Notes: generated by a model not told the origin, from the sequence alone. A stretch of 64,000 nucleotides of DNA from Prosapia bicincta (GCA_036971475.1 JBAIZL010000003.1:85330542-85394541); one strand, 5' to 3'. Shown: positions 34,340 through 48,519, numbered from the stretch's first letter. Made by a program: numbers and translations.

Positions 34340-34620
34340 TAATATTAAATATATACTTATGTACGAGCAAGTACAAATCTAGCAAGTCTAAACAAAATAC
34401 TATTTGTAGCGTACTAAATGAAATCTTAAGAATAAAAGACTAAAGTAAATACAGATTACTGATGAGTGTTTAATCAAACAGATAAGATAAGAATTATTAA
34501 TATTTTAAGCACAGTACGATTATATGAATAGTCCAGATGTAGTCATAGAACTATAAGATACTTTTATAATTTTGATTATGCTGATACTGCCAATCAGCGA
34601 AAAGCTTCAATGTACGAAGA
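34340..34620 (+). pseudogene. Decayed PLE 3' end with hammerhead relic
   Basis: gagcaagtacaaatct at 34366 and aaatactatttgtagcg at 34396 resemble the last codons of the PLE endonuclease (gaacaaatacaagta ... atattcagtgtttgtaatg). The ribozyme-like motif at 34568-34612 follows at the usual distance, in the same orientation. Confidence 0.45.
34568..34612 (+). ncRNA. Hammerhead-like motif with strong stem II, mutated core
   Basis: TTGATTA (instead of CTGATGA) is followed by GCTGAT-7 bases-ATCAGC, a perfect six-pair stem II, then GAAA, AAGCTT, C17 and AAT. The stem II sequence differs from every other copy yet pairs perfectly, suggesting compensatory change. The core mutations argue that it is inactive now. 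Confidence 0.55.
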
Positions 34621-34733
34621 AAAATAAAATAGAAATTCGTGTTTATGAAAGTGTAAGTTAATTGTGTATGTATAAAACAAGAAAAAGAAATTTATCCAAG
34701 GATTACGATATATATACACTGTATATATATAGG

Positions 34734-36711
<1,978 letters not shown>

Positions 36712-37358
36712 TTAAAAACATACGATATTATCCTACGATATCATACGATACCATATCCTCCTTCGGTGCTCCTCACCAATTCCACCAAGAGCAGCTCTGC
36801 TGTCTGCGCTGGGAAGCCAGGGAAACATCAAAACAATATTGATCGATAAACAGTTTTGGACCTTGGCTGCAGCAACTTATTATGGACATCGGACCATCGG
36901 AGTCACATGACCCTGGACGTCCGCAGCAAGAAGTAAGAAGTTAAAAACATACGATATTATCCTACGATATCATACGATACCATATCCTCCTTCGATGCTC
37001 CTCACCAATTCCACCAAGAGGGAAGCCAGGGAAACATCAAAACAATATTGATCGATAAACAGTTTTGGACCTTGGCTGCAGCAACTTATTATGGACATCG
37101 GGCCATCGGAGTCACATGACCCTGGACGTCCGCAGCAAGAAGTAAGAAGTTAAAAACATACGATATTATCCTACGATATCATACGATACCATATCCTCCT
37201 TCGATGCTCCTCACCAATTAAACCAAGAGGGAAGCCAGGGAAACATCAAAACAATATTGATCGATAAACAGTTTTGGACCTTGGCTGCAGCAACTTATTA
37301 TGGAGATCGGACCAGCGGAGTCACATGACCCTGGACGTCCGCAGCAAGAAGTAAGAAG
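36712..37358. repeat. Three tandem copies of a 209-bp unit
   Basis: Units start at 36712, 36941 and 37150 (ttaaaaacatacgata). The first is 229 bp because it carries 20 extra bases (about 36793-36812). The copies are almost identical. Each opens with three ATACGATA-type short repeats and then a GC-richer part (cctccttcggtgctcctc ... accctggacgtccgcagcaa). That part reads like former coding sequence, but no frame stays open across it. Confidence 0.95.
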
Positions 37359-38539
37359 TTAAAAACATACGAACATAACATGAGTGCACAAACTTATATA
37401 AAACTGTATATAGATTGATTATATTTTATAAAAGAATACGCTATCTAAACTATATTCAATTAATATAAAGGTACGTTACATTATAGCAACAAAGTATCCC
37501 AATTATGTTAGGTTATGTTAAATAAAATATTGTTCCGTACAAAATCGAATGCCTTAGCTGCTAGATAGGTTGTGTAGCCTACCATAGCTAAGCAATGATA
37601 ACCGTCAACTATTATCTCTTATTAGGCCTAATAAATAAATCACGCCTATTAAGCTTTTTATTTAAAATTGGTTTTATTTTATTGTGTATGAAAGTTAACA
37701 AATTGAAGTTTCATTTTGATTATTTTCATCTCGTTAATTTCGATCTTTGTGATCTTGGCCAGGTTAGACTACCAGCCAATCAAAAGTAAATCTTTCTTTA
37801 ATCAACCTTCTCAATTCGTAGCAGTGCTTACTTTATTTCCTGTTCTTACTTGACCGGAATTTTCTATATACGTAGCCAAATCGTATTTACATTACTAATA
37901 GATACAGTTTTTTTTTACCATTTTAAATAAAAGTTTAAACCAAAATGAATTACAACAAAAACGACCCAGTGTCACTAACATTTGTTCTGAATGTTTATTC
38001 AGTTGTCAGTAAATGCCGTCAACGCGAATAAATTATGTCTCGATAAATTTAATTTTGCTGACGTGAATATAATACGGGATTCCCGGCCGTATTAACGCTA
38101 TAACAATGCCATGTTGAAAGACACCGGTGATACAAATCTGTTGTCTAGTTTTAGACATTTCTGCGCCGCTTCGTTGCATTGGATGCCAATACAGTCAATA
38201 ATATCACACTTACAGGTTATTTTACAGTGAAATGGTTTTTACATAATTAACAGAATAATAGAGTCAATAGGTGATTATAGCATGCATTGAATAATTCCAA
38301 CCACTCGAGGGTTGTAAATTAATCCGACTGTGAATTCAAATTGTTTAAAAGTAGCAAGTGTTTAAATATCAACTATTCGCGTCCACTTCTCCTGAATAAT
38401 ATTTTTTTGTTTTAAAAAAGTTAGAATAGGTGGCGAATATTTGTGGCGATATTTGTTAATAATAAGAAGTCCTTGTTAACCACTAGGGTAGCTTAGGAGA
38501 GACGACGTAGAACTGTTTTACTTTGGGTAACTCCATTCA
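37359..38539. other. Intergenic stretch, nothing recognised
   Basis: A 64-codon frame at 37595-37789 lacks motifs. No repeats seen. Confidence 0.5.
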
Positions 38540-38790
38540 TAGGTTAGTTAAGATTTAGTTTGGTTAGGTTAGGTTAGGTTGGATTACGTTGGATTAAGAT
38601 AGGACCCTGCACTAACATTATACATTTTTACTCGTAGGTATTTGTAATTGAGGGTATTTTTTTATAAACTGTAAACAACCTTGAAAAAGATTCGGTTTGT
38701 GTTTGGTTCGGTTCCGTTGGGTTAGTGTGTGTTAGGTTAGGTTTGTTTAGGGGTTGGGTTAGGTTAGATTACGTTGCATTAGGTTAGGAA
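38540..38790. repeat. Interstitial TTAGG-like repeats
   Basis: GGTTAGGTTAGGTTAGGTT at 38562 and further degenerate GGTTAGGTTA runs at 38730-38788. TTAGG is the ancestral arthropod telomere unit. These short degenerate runs inside unique sequence are interstitial, not a telomere. Confidence 0.75.
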
Positions 38791-40286
38791 ACCATTTTTC
38801 CATCGGGGAATTATACTCCAAATAAGAAGAATATTTCTTATCCAAAAGCAATAAAAATTCACCAAAAAAATTAATTTGCTCATAATTGGCTACAAAAAGT
38901 AAGCTTTAGTATTACCTACAGAATCTTTCTAATATAGGCTACAATCTATTATATTTATAGGAGGTGAGTATTTTTATCATACATAAATATTTGTATTTAG
39001 GTATGAATATTTTACTTATGAAGATTATGAAAGGATTGATAGAATATGAATATTAGGGTACCGACATAACTCCCTAAGGGATATAGGGGAGAATACGTAG
39101 GAGTGTATATCGTGGGACAAGAGTTGTTAAACGTTACATCCCCTTGTAAGAAGAGAAGTCGGAACTAACCTACGACTAAGGAGGGGGCATATGGGAGTAA
39201 GGACACATTTTAGCATGGCGTGTAACACTTTCTATATAGGACGTCTCCATAATTATTGTAACGTGTCGGAATGAGAAATTGGTGTCAAAGATAAACTCGA
39301 AACAAACACTTTCCTTCACAATAGAATTATACCTCTTTATCTTGGGAATTGAAGCTATAAAATACGATACAACATTGAACTAGAAGTAATTTATCAGCTG
39401 GCACAGTTGTGGATGTTATGTCATTTGTATATGTCTATTATAATCGTGTGAAATACCAGTAAATGTAAGGAAGGCTCAGTAAGTCAGAGAAGAAGGGGGC
39501 CCCCGAGGTTTTGCAGCGTTTGTCACCGACAATGGCTGTGGGTAGAAATACGGGAGCAGAGCTTTTGCTAAGAGAGGTGATATCTGCAAGGAATGGCGTT
39601 TATCGGGAGGGACGGTTAAATGGTTTTTATGCTAAGGACAACGTTTATTTTAAACATGTGGACTAACTCCATTTTTTCAAGGGAGGCCTAAACAGCGTTT
39701 CGTTTCTTAATGTAGCACCGGTAACGCTTTCAAACGTCTATATAGACCCGTTCAGATCACGCTAAGGCACAATGACTGACCAAACATCCCGACTGTCGGA
39801 TCATTCTAATGATATAGCTGAGTCAACACTAGAGGCGACCCGATATTCAGATTGAACCCAAATAGAAGCCTAGATCAAACGTTGTTCCCTATGGTGGGCT
39901 GCATAATAAATCTCTACTCTTCCCGAAGATGTGGTTTGATGAAATAATCTAACAGATAATAAAATAATGTTACTTTTTAAAATTAGATTCAGGTAAGATA
40001 AAAACATGGTTAATCAATGTAAATTAAAATCTAAAACATTGATTTTTTTGTACCTTTCGAGATAAAGGTTGTGTAAATATTTGTAGCATGGGTTAATAAT
40101 GGGTTATTAATTATAATTACACTGCTGTGGTGTCTAATACGGACTGTGGTATAATGACACTAGAATCCCTTGCCCTTGAATTGATTTATCATTGCTTTTG
40201 GGGAATAACTTGTGTGGGTAAGATAATAGGAGATAAGTCAGCAATAGAAACAGTGTAACTCAGCTTTGCACACTTAATTATCCAAA
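38791..40286. other. Intergenic stretch, possible old repeat at 39.05-39.25 kb
   Basis: The phrase ccccttgtaagaagagaag near 39140 resembles, in reverse complement, cttctcttacaaggggtg near 45395. The similarity appears to extend for 70-100 bp, suggesting an old dispersed repeat. No gene. Confidence 0.35.
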
Positions 40287-40757
40287 TAGTAGAACCTCCC
40301 TAATTCGCTACGTTCACGACAGAAGGAGTGATGAATTCGAGAAAAAGACAAATTACGGAAGTCGTGAAATTAACATGTAACTGTGGGTAAACATAGCACA
40401 TAAATAGGTATGTAATGTAATTATTGTTGTAGGCTATTTGCATGATTCATGTCTCCCGAAAAACTCAACAACACTATTACACAACACTATAAAAACACTA
40501 GTATCGTGCAGTATAGCTCGTAATCACACAGTACGTTCTATTTTCATAATAAAACATATTACAGTTATTTATGAGAACAATAAGACTAGTAAAAAATAGT
40601 ACGGTATGTTTATTCTATTTACGTTTTAGTTTTAAAAAAGTCTGCCATTTTATTTTGTAGTATATAATTCTTTTCTGATTACTAAATGACAGTGCAGACG
40701 ATGTTTGATATTACTGTGACGAATTACAGAAGGTGACGAATTAAAGAGGTTCTACTG
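40287..40757. mobile_element. Pogo-like MITE
   Basis: The right end in reverse complement, CAGTAGAACCTCTTTAATTC, matches the left end AGTAGAACCTCCCTAATTC. Next to the right end, gtgacgaatta occurs twice; next to the left end are similar cgacagaagg...gatgaattcg phrases, that is, subterminal repeats. The length is 471 bp with no transposase. CAGT ends and 'AACCTC..TAATTCG' phrases fit Tc1/mariner pogo-type MITEs. Confidence 0.6.
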
Positions 40758-43000
40758 TAAGACTATTAAACATGTTTTGACATATTGTTTTTCAAGCCAT
40801 ATCTTACTTTCTGTTAATGATAAAACTTAATTATTACCTCCTTTGTGTGGGGACCCCTCTTCACCTTAGTAAGAGACCTAGGCCACGTCATGTCATAATT
40901 TTGCCAGTGACAGTAGACATTATGCTCTTCCCTTACTTCTTCATAATTCCACCAACCCTAACAAGGAGATGCAACTCTTAGACACCTCTTCATAACCCAC
41001 CATAGAGAGTACCACTTCAGGGACGCCATGCTTGAAACACGATGCCATGTCCCTTCTTTTATTTGCTACAAGGAATTGATTTTGTGTTCCTGTTTAATCT
41101 TACCTTGTAATGCTTTATTTTCCTCCTTGAGGAATAATGGTCATACTGGCAAATTGTCTCAAAACTACAAAGAAAAAAATTAACAATCCTTTGCTAGGTT
41201 TCGTGTAGCAGTGCGTGTGTGCGGATCGCGTGATTATACCCCTGCGAATCTAGGCTAGGCTTAATGAATGGCTTAACACTTTTAGAGAAAGCCTAATTGT
41301 AAGTACTTTGAACCCGGTGTTGGTAAGGTTTATTAGTTTAGGCGAGTGTTCGTTTTTTAAAGCTATCGATCTCGGATTTCATGTCATATAACCAACACTA
41401 TCTATATCTCTGTGCAACACTCTTCGAACATCGGCAATAATACGTTTCATGCTAATATATCTTCTGGCGTATTCCATGGGCTGAGAAAGCAGTATTTCGT
41501 TCGAAACAGCAGTGCTCAATCAGTTGAACAAACAAACAGAAATCATAAGCACTATATAAAATAGAAAAATAGAATATCTTTTACGTGGTACTAATTATCA
41601 ACTGCTCCAGCTTATTGTACAACGGAAAGGCGATGGCACAAAAAGTCTGGGCCGTCGCAGGACATTTTGGCTGAAGAATTTATGACAATAATATGGAGCC
41701 AGCAGAAGGACATTTTTTAGCAGATAAGTGGACAACGGTCTTCTAAAAGTAGTAAAACTTTCGATAGGACATGGCATTCTGAGAAAAAATTAAGCTTTAA
41801 TACAGTAGCAGACTTAATTCAAGTTTTATCCTGGAAAACTGTAACACACTTTAGATGGTGTTACATATTAAAAAAGGAAATTTCAGAAAACGAACGAGAA
41901 TGTATTCAAAATTGTAACAATATACAACTATATCAAAAAATTGTGATTTGTTAGAAATATTTTAAATGAAATCTCTGGTTGGTAGTGGCATCTGTAGGAA
42001 AAGTTTAAAAACAAAATAAGATTAAAGTATGTATGCGCACATACGATGCGCGGTAGCTAGGAGGCCTGCTTGCGACGATAATTTAACCCTCTTCTTGCCA
42101 AAATGTAGAAGGCAACGGACGTCTCCAAGAGCGATGAAATGTTTAGTTTTCAATTTTTAATGTAACAGTCTTTTTTTAATTTGTTATAATCATAATGTAG
42201 AAGACAGCGTACGTAGCCAAGTACGAAGATGGAACGCTGAGTTACTGAAGCCTTTTTTCAAAATCATGACCGAGGGAATCTTGTAAGGTTTTTCCAAATA
42301 GGAGGATGCGAGGCTACACCTTGTTAAAACAGCTAAGTGAACAAATTCAAACTTTAGTGAACTATTACAAAATTTAAATGCTTAAACAGTTTAATACAAA
42401 ATTAATAAACTTTAAATTTTTCAACATGTACATAAATGTAATTTATGCATTATTAGGTGCATTTGTTTTCAGTTTAAATTGTAAAATTTAATAATGAAAA
42501 GAGCAAGCAAGCAAACTCGAATACAGGGCCTTTGAGCCATTGATTGTAATACGTAAAAATTCCTCATGAATCAAACCTTAAATGTTCACTAATCAGTAAC
42601 TAAAGCAATGTCTAAGAAATATGTATTATGATTGTAATTTATATTATTTTTTGGTTAAATAAAATATGTGTAATTTGCTTTAATTGAAGTTTAAGAGCAA
42701 TTATTTAACGAGCACACAAATCCCATATATCTCAATTTAATAAGCCTTTAGACAATAATTTAATAAGACTTTGCAGGTCATTTTCTAAATATGTAACTAT
42801 AAACTGCAATATTTAAAATCAGCTTTAACTCAAAAGAATTGGAGCTACTAAAAATAAAAACCGTTACAAAACATTAAAAAAACCGCCCGATAAAGTGACT
42901 TTTTCGTATAAATCATTTAGGGATACTCTTAACATATAAAAGAAGAACCACAGGTTTTGACCTTCCGAAGGATATTAGATAAATAGCAGATAAATATGAT
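40758..43000. other. Intergenic stretch, nothing recognised
   Basis: No supported frame. Two similar phrases (atgtagaaggcaacggacgt at 42103 and atgtagaagacagcgtacgt at 42196) suggest a small local duplication of about 95 bp. Confidence 0.4.
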
Positions 43001-44372
43001 AAAGAAAACTTGATGGCAAACTGACGAACAGTTACTTTGTCAGTAGGTTATTATTGGGAAGGTTCACACATGAAAGTAGCAGAGACTGTGGGAAATAGCT
43101 TAAAACTTAATGGCAAACTGACGAACAGTTACTTTGTCAGTAGGTTATTATTGGGAAGGTCCACACATGAAAGTAGCAGAGACTGTGGGAAATAGCTTGA
43201 AACTTATTGGCAGACTGACGAACAGTTACTTTGTCAGTAGGTTATTATTGGGAAGGTTCACACATGAAAGTAGCAGAGACTGTGGGAAATAGCTTGAAAC
43301 TTATTGGCAAACTGACGAACAGTTACTTTGTCAGTAGGTTATTATTGGGAAGGTCCACACATGAAAGTAGCAGAGACTGTGGGAAATAGCTTGAAACTTA
43401 TTGGCAAACTGACGAACAGTTACTTTGTCAGTAGGTTATTATTGGGAAGGTTCACACATGAAAGTAGCAGAGACTGTGGGAAATAGCTTGAAACTTATTG
43501 GCAGACTGACGAACAGTTACTTTGTCAGTAGGTTATTATTGGGAAGGTTCACACATGAAAGTAGCAGAGACTGTGGGAAATAGCTTGAAACCTAATGGCA
43601 AACTGACAAACAGTTACTTTGTCAGTAGGTTAATATTGGGAAGGTTCGCACATGAAAGTAGCAGAGACTGTGGGAAATAGCTTGAAACTTAATGGCAAAC
43701 TGACGAACAGTTACTTTGTCAGTAGGTTATTATTGGGAAGGTTCACACATGAAAGTAGCAGAGACTGTGGGAAATAGCTTGAAACTTATTGGCAAACTGA
43801 CAAACAGTTACTTTGTCAGTAGGTTAATATTGGGAAGGTTCGCACATGAAAGTAGCAGAGACTGTGGGAAATAGCTTGAAACTTAATGGCAGACTGACGA
43901 ACAGTTACTTTGTCAGTAGGTTATTATTGGGAAGGTTCACACATGAAAGTAGCAGAGACTGTGGGAAATAGCTTGAAACTTAATGGCAGACTGACGAACA
44001 GTTACTTTGTCAGTAGGTTATTATTGGAAGGTTCACACATGAAAGTAGCAGAGACTGTGGGAAATAGCTTGAAACTTAATGGCAGACTGACGAACAGTTA
44101 CTTTGTCAGTAGGTTATTATTGGAAGGTTCACACATGAAAGTAGCAGAGACTGTGGGAAATAGCTTGAAACTTAATGGCAAACTGACGAACAGTTACTTT
44201 GTCAGTAGGTTATTATTGGGAAGGTTCACACATGAAAGTAGCAGAGACTATGGGAAATAGCTTGAAACTTAATGGCAAACTGACGAACAGTTACTTTGTC
44301 AGTAGGTTATTATTGGGAAGGTTCACACATGAAAGTAGCAGAGACTGTGGGAAATAGCTTGAAACTTAATGG
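43001..44372. repeat. 97-bp tandem repeat, 14 copies
   Basis: ctgacgaac recurs from 43021 to 44280. The 1259-bp distance equals 13 periods of 97 minus two, matching the two units near 44025 and 44125 that lost one G in ttattattggg. Each unit contains CTGAC...GTCAG, able to form a small hairpin. The last unit runs into sequence related to 55.2 kb (agcagagactgtgg), so the array was expanded from the edge of a dispersed element. The 116-codon frame at 43910-44260 exists only because of the two one-base deletions. Confidence 0.95.
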
Positions 44373-44830
44373 AAGGTTAGGAGATAATGCACTTCAGTAA
44401 ATTAAGGATTGAATTCAACAAATTGGTAAAAAGTAACAAAGAGGAGACTAGTGTGAGGACATTTAGAAAATAGATTTCAAACACATCAGAATGGAGAAGA
44501 TGAAAATCAAGAAATTGTTCAACGTATTTCTGTGATACAAATATTAAAAGACAAAAAAAACAACAACAATCCAAAGAAATCTCCAGAATTTGATCTGAAA
44601 ATAACAATTATATAATATTGAAGATCAACTCAGAATCAATAATATATTTTCCCATACGCGTGTCAGTGACGAGGTTATCATCATAAGTGGTTATAACAAT
44701 ACACGTTATGAGCTATAAATATCAGAGAATAGTTAAAAATACACAACAATTCTAAACTATAAGAGTAGTAATATTTAGATTAGTAATATTGTATTTATGC
44801 TCTCTTTGTCATTGAAACGTGTATACAAAT
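44373..44830. mobile_element. Dispersed element fragment with decayed ACGCGT hammerheads, copy 1
   Basis: 44330-44530 aligns with 55243-55420: agcagagactgtgg, then a frame HFSKLRIEFNKLVKSNKEET here versus LSILKIAHNQLVSSDQEEA there, then acatttagaaaa and tcaaacacatcagaat. Both are followed by a minus-strand hammerhead relic (here 44652-44690: TATGATGA, ACACGCGTA) and then a plus-strand one (44806-44826: TGTCATTGAAACGTGTA). The coding-like piece may be a PLE or other retroelement, but I cannot name a domain. Confidence 0.5.
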
Positions 44831-46743
44831 TTATTATTTGCTGGATAAGCTCAAAGTTTGACATGAAAATATCCAAAGAGGTTTTCGATGACGTTTACAA
44901 ATGACATAACTCTTGCGACAATTTGTGATAACACAATTGGGCAGTTTTGCAAAATTATAATCAGCTATCGGATAAGATATAAACAGATAATTAAATGGAA
45001 AATAAAATAAATAGAGCAAGCCAAAATTAACTCAAAATAAAAATGAATCGTCAACCGTAATTACTAAAATTCCAGAAATGTTTTTTTTTTTTAATTAATA
45101 CAATTATTTATCTAGATCATGATTTAAGAAATATTTTTTTTTGAAATATATTTGATTAAGCTTCAAATGACTTCAATTTTAGTTATATTTTGTATTTTTC
45201 AATGAAGGTTTACTGCATTATTGGCATTTAATGTAACCTACATTGGAGGCGCATTTTTCTGTAGTTGTCTGAATTAGCAATTATAGTTGTCTTATATTCT
45301 TATACGAGTTATATTTCAGGTAAGCAATGCTTCCCACGCGATTACACGCGGGGTCTTTGAGGGCTGTTTTTCCTGTCTAATGCCGTCTCTTCTCTTACAA
45401 GGGGTGTTATTAGTAAACCCCCGTAGAGAGTATATCTACTTCCTTTACGCCATCCTACACACATGATCCTCATATATCCTCTACCAGAGGGTTGTATTTC
45501 CCTACCTAAGCCCTATCTATGTTAATAATCACTTCCTATCCTTCTAAGGCAATTCTAGTCATACTAAATGTTCGCATTTAAACTACAAACAAATGTTAGT
45601 ACTAACATTTAATGTTACGATTTATTAAACACTAAAAATATCTGTCTAAATGTTTGTTATTTTCCTAAAATGGTGAGCCTAAATAGGTTTTATAACGACC
45701 ACTTATTGACATTACATTGAACGCCAAATAGGTTTTATTTAAAACATTGCTAAAAGCTTCGACGCCCCTATGTTATCCTCTTCGGAAACCATATTCATAA
45801 TCCAGGAGCAGTATTAAACACTATATAAAATTCAACCCAATAAAATTTCACAATTCAAAAACACAAAAAGTAACACATTTATAAATTAAGGTAACTAACT
45901 ACAAATACATAAAATATATAGCTATATATCTTTACGCATATAAGTTAGCTTAAACGTTTTCAAAAAGCCAATACTAAACTAAAGGATGCATACATGTTTC
46001 ATACTTTTATAAAAACGTCTGTTAGAAATTGTTTGTTTAAACAATGTTGGGAATAGACCACTTTGTATTTTTCTTGGGTTAGTTGTAAAGTATTTTGTAT
46101 TTAATCAAAAATGGTACGTTTCTAAAAGTAAACGAGAATTTCAATAAAACCGTGTCTTGTCCCTTTGCGTGTTCCTACCGGAAGACTCTGCGTCCACGTT
46201 AAGTAGAACCTGTTATATCCAGAACGGTCGAAGTGTGCACGTGAGTGTGCATCCTGAGATGTAATTATCTGCTGTTTGCACAGAGGGAGCTGCCTGTTTC
46301 CTGTACGTCAAGCAACAACGCCAGCCACTGTTTAACACTTATACGGTTGATTTATGGCCAATGCAAGAGGGAATGGTTTTGTTTATTACTTGCCAACAAA
46401 ATGGCTCCTCGTTACGTTTCGCTAAACTCAAAACAGACGCCAGTTTTCCTATGCGTAACGAAACAAGATAACCGCATTTATATAATTAGAAATACAAAAA
46501 CACTTTTTCTCGTTAAAGAATGAGTTAAGCTACTTAATATGTAATTTCGCCCTAATGTTATCAACCTACCTTGACCATTTAAGGAATCTTATTAGAAATG
46601 TGAAGCTGGAAAACGCAAGAGTTAAAAATCAATTAACGAAATCTGGTTGTACTTGTAGTTGTAAATGAAGAAGGACGTGATGCAACGTTAAACGTCTTTA
46701 CAAAGTTTGGACGTTTCCTTGACTCCTTGAGACAAGTGCTTGG
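44831..46743. other. Intergenic stretch, nothing firm
   Basis: A 92-codon frame at 46245-46523 starts at GTG, not ATG, and has a splice-acceptor-like tttgcacag at its front. It has no recognised motif. Near 45395 lies the reverse-complement partner of the 39.14-kb phrase. Confidence 0.35.
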
Positions 46744-46756
46744 ATGAGTCCTAACG

Positions 46757-47279
46757 AGACAGTCAGTCAGCCAGTCAGTCAGTCAGCCAGCCAGCCAGTT
46801 AGCCAGTCAGGCAGACAGCCAGTCAGGCAGCTAATCAGTCAGGCAGGCAGTCAGTCAGCCAGTCAGTCAACTAGTCAGTCAGCTAGTCAGGCAGCCAGTC
46901 AGGCAGCTAGTCAGTCAGGCAGGCTGTCAGTTTGTCAGCCAGTCAGTCAGTCAGGCAGCCAGTCAGTCAGCCAGTCAGTCAGTCAGCCAGTCAGTCAGCC
47001 AGTCAGTCAGCCAGCCAGCCAGTCAGGCAGCTAATCAGTCAGCCAGTCAGTCAACTAGTCAGTCAGCCAGTCAGTCAGGCAGCCAGTCAGGCAGCTAGTC
47101 AGTCAGCCAGCCAGTCAGTCAGGCAGCTAATCAGGCAGCCAGACAGTCAACTAGTCAGTCAGCCAGTCAGTCAGGCAGCCAGTCAGGCAGCTAGTCAGTC
47201 AGCCAGCCAGTCAGTCAGGCAGCTAGTCAGTCAGCCAGCCAGTCAGTCAGGCAGCTAGTCAGTCAGTCAGTCAGTCAGT
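46757..47279. repeat. (CAGT/CAGC/CAGG)n tetranucleotide block
   Basis: About 520 bp of four-base units CAG plus T, C or G, with occasional CTAG and CTAA. Segments such as 'cagctagtcagtcagccagc' recur in the same order, showing higher-order copying. The Ser-Gln-Pro frames through it are artefacts of the period. Confidence 0.95.
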
Positions 47280-47868
47280 AAGACCGTTATAGTATTGAAA
47301 GGTAGAGATTCATCTATAGAACATAGCTATATAATATCATTAACAATTACAAACCCTTACAAAGCTTTTATATAGATTTCGCCATCTCAGTCATCATCGG
47401 AGGGTCGACTGAACTCCAGCTTTTAGCGATACTAGTTTTGATAGCGAAAGGCGCATAGATTTTCTAACGGTTTTAAAATGTGTAGTATGGGTTTGTAATT
47501 GTTAATTGAAGGATAGTAGAGGATTGTGACTATATGTAGACACATAAGCTCTCCTGGTTGAAGATACAGAGAGGGGAAAGACTTGTAAAGAATCGCCTAC
47601 CTGGAATATTTGTACGCTCTATCAGGGTCACGGAAGGGGCGAAGAGGTAGGATAACGAAGATGTAATTATTCTCAGTTTATATTGGGGAATGCTGTGGCG
47701 CCGCGTCTGCATAAAGGCTTAACTGAGTTATCTAGAGGGTCTTCCTGTTACCCGGTCGTGAAGTTGGATAGAAGACCTGAAGCGAGATGTTCATATAAAT
47801 GTAGGATTAACTTATCTTGACGGTAGTCTGTATTAATTATGTAATAACGCACACTCAATACTTTATTT
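47280..47868. other. Intergenic stretch with a hammerhead-like relic
   Basis: At 47372-47402 the minus strand reads CCGATGATGAC ... GGCGAAATC, which has the spacing of a hammerhead core but no good stem II. Otherwise unrecognised. A 60-codon minus frame at 47530-47712 has no motif. Confidence 0.35.
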
Positions 47869-47906
47869 CTCAAACGCGTTTCAATGTAAAGGACATCATC
47901 ATTGAG
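47869..47906 (-). ncRNA. Hammerhead motif (ACGCGT lineage), one core change
   Basis: Minus strand: CTCA, ATGATGA (C3 changed to A), ATGT...ACAT stem II, GAAA, ACGCGT, T, TGAG. Stem I still pairs perfectly. The C3 change should abolish or strongly reduce activity. Confidence 0.6.
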
Positions 47907-48056
47907 TGCTATTACAACGTCTAAAGTGAATTTTCATCTAATCTATTGCTTCACCAAAGGTAAGTAATAAAAGTGTTAATAAAGCTTCAATTAACACTAG
48001 TTTATTCATACATAGGCTGTAGTGTTAAGCACAACACTGTTAGTGTTAGGCAATGA

Positions 48057-48096
48057 CTGATAAAAGTGACATCGTCGCCGAAACTAGTCTACTAGA
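48057..48096 (+). ncRNA. Hammerhead-like motif with ACTAGT stem III
   Basis: CTGATAA at 48057, then GTGAC-ATC-GTCGC (five pairs), CGAAA, the self-complementary ACTAGT, and C17 (GUC triplet). G8 is changed to A in the core, and stem I pairing is not evident. A second ACTAGT motif lies at 48471-48510, so this may be a further decayed lineage. Confidence 0.4.
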
Positions 48097-48245
48097 GTTT
48101 GGTGAGGTTTTGAGTAGCCTTTATTTACCTTTGGTGAATTGTTTTCTTCAGGTTATCGATAGTTAACTATATATCTATTATCTTAACTATATATTAATTT
48201 TTAAATAAATAAAACCTCTAAACCACAAATAACATTTTATTTAAA

Positions 48246-48287
48246 CCTTATGTACATTCCGATTGCCCAGCAATCATCTTCAGAGTT
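48246..48287 (-). ncRNA. Hammerhead motif (ATGTACAT lineage), GGAA core
   Basis: CTGAAGA, GATTGC-TGG-GCAATC (perfect stem II, a different sequence from the 26.5-kb copy), then GGAA where GAAA is expected, and ATGTACAT. The stem II differs at both sides while keeping pairing. The GAAA change predicts loss of activity. Confidence 0.6.
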
Positions 48288-48338
48288 TAAAAAATACAAC
48301 TCATTTGTAAAATGTATTTTGTACTGTATTTTTTAAAT

Positions 48339-48381
48339 ACCTCTGAAGATGATGGCTGGGCAATCGGAATGTACATAAGGT
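48339..48381 (+). ncRNA. Hammerhead motif (ATGTACAT lineage), GGAA core, mirror copy
   Basis: ACCT, CTGAAGA at 48343-48349, stem II, GGAA, ATGTACAT, A, AGGT. Stem I is a full four pairs. It shares the GGAA change with the other arm, so that change predates the palindrome. Confidence 0.6.
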
Positions 48382-48470
48382 TTAAATAAAATGTTATTTG
48401 TGGTTTAGAGGTTTTATTTATTTAAAAATAAACATTACGCCACAGTTGCTTCATATAGTTTAACTATATA

Positions 48471-48510
48471 TTCACTGATAATGATCTTGAACTGTTGAAA
48501 CTAGTTTGAG
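48471..48510 (+). ncRNA. Hammerhead-like relic with ACTAGT stem III
   Basis: CTGATAA at 48475, a 15-base spacer as in the other copies but no longer paired, GAAA, ACTAGT, T, TGAG. Decayed. Confidence 0.35.
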
Positions 48511-48519
48511 ATATTAATT

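Larger units (their letters stand above)
48195..48430. repeat. Snapback repeat carrying two hammerhead motifs (ATGTACAT lineage)
   Basis: The arms 48195-48300 and 48325-48430 (tttaaataaataaaacctct ... and complement) are near-perfect reverse complements with a loop of about 25 bp. Immediately after the right arm comes tacgccacagttgct; a very similar acgccacagttgcct after a tttatt-rich stretch is at 147, suggesting that the outer sequence belongs to another repeat. Confidence 0.85.

Noticed and set aside
33777..34382. 201-codon frame
   Set aside because: It is a Thr/His-rich translation of (CA)n followed by TA and ATT repeats.
38540..38790. Telomere
   Set aside because: TTAGG runs are short, degenerate and embedded in unique DNA on both sides.
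43910..44260. 116-residue repeat protein
   Set aside because: It is open only where two units lost a base. It is part of the 97-bp tandem array.
43018..44300. CTGACGA in the 97-bp repeat as a hammerhead core
   Set aside because: It matches CUGANGA, but no GAAA follows at the right distance and stem III is absent.
46744..47258. Ser/Gln-rich proteins
   Set aside because: They are pure translations of the CAGN tetranucleotide block, with no independent evidence of coding.
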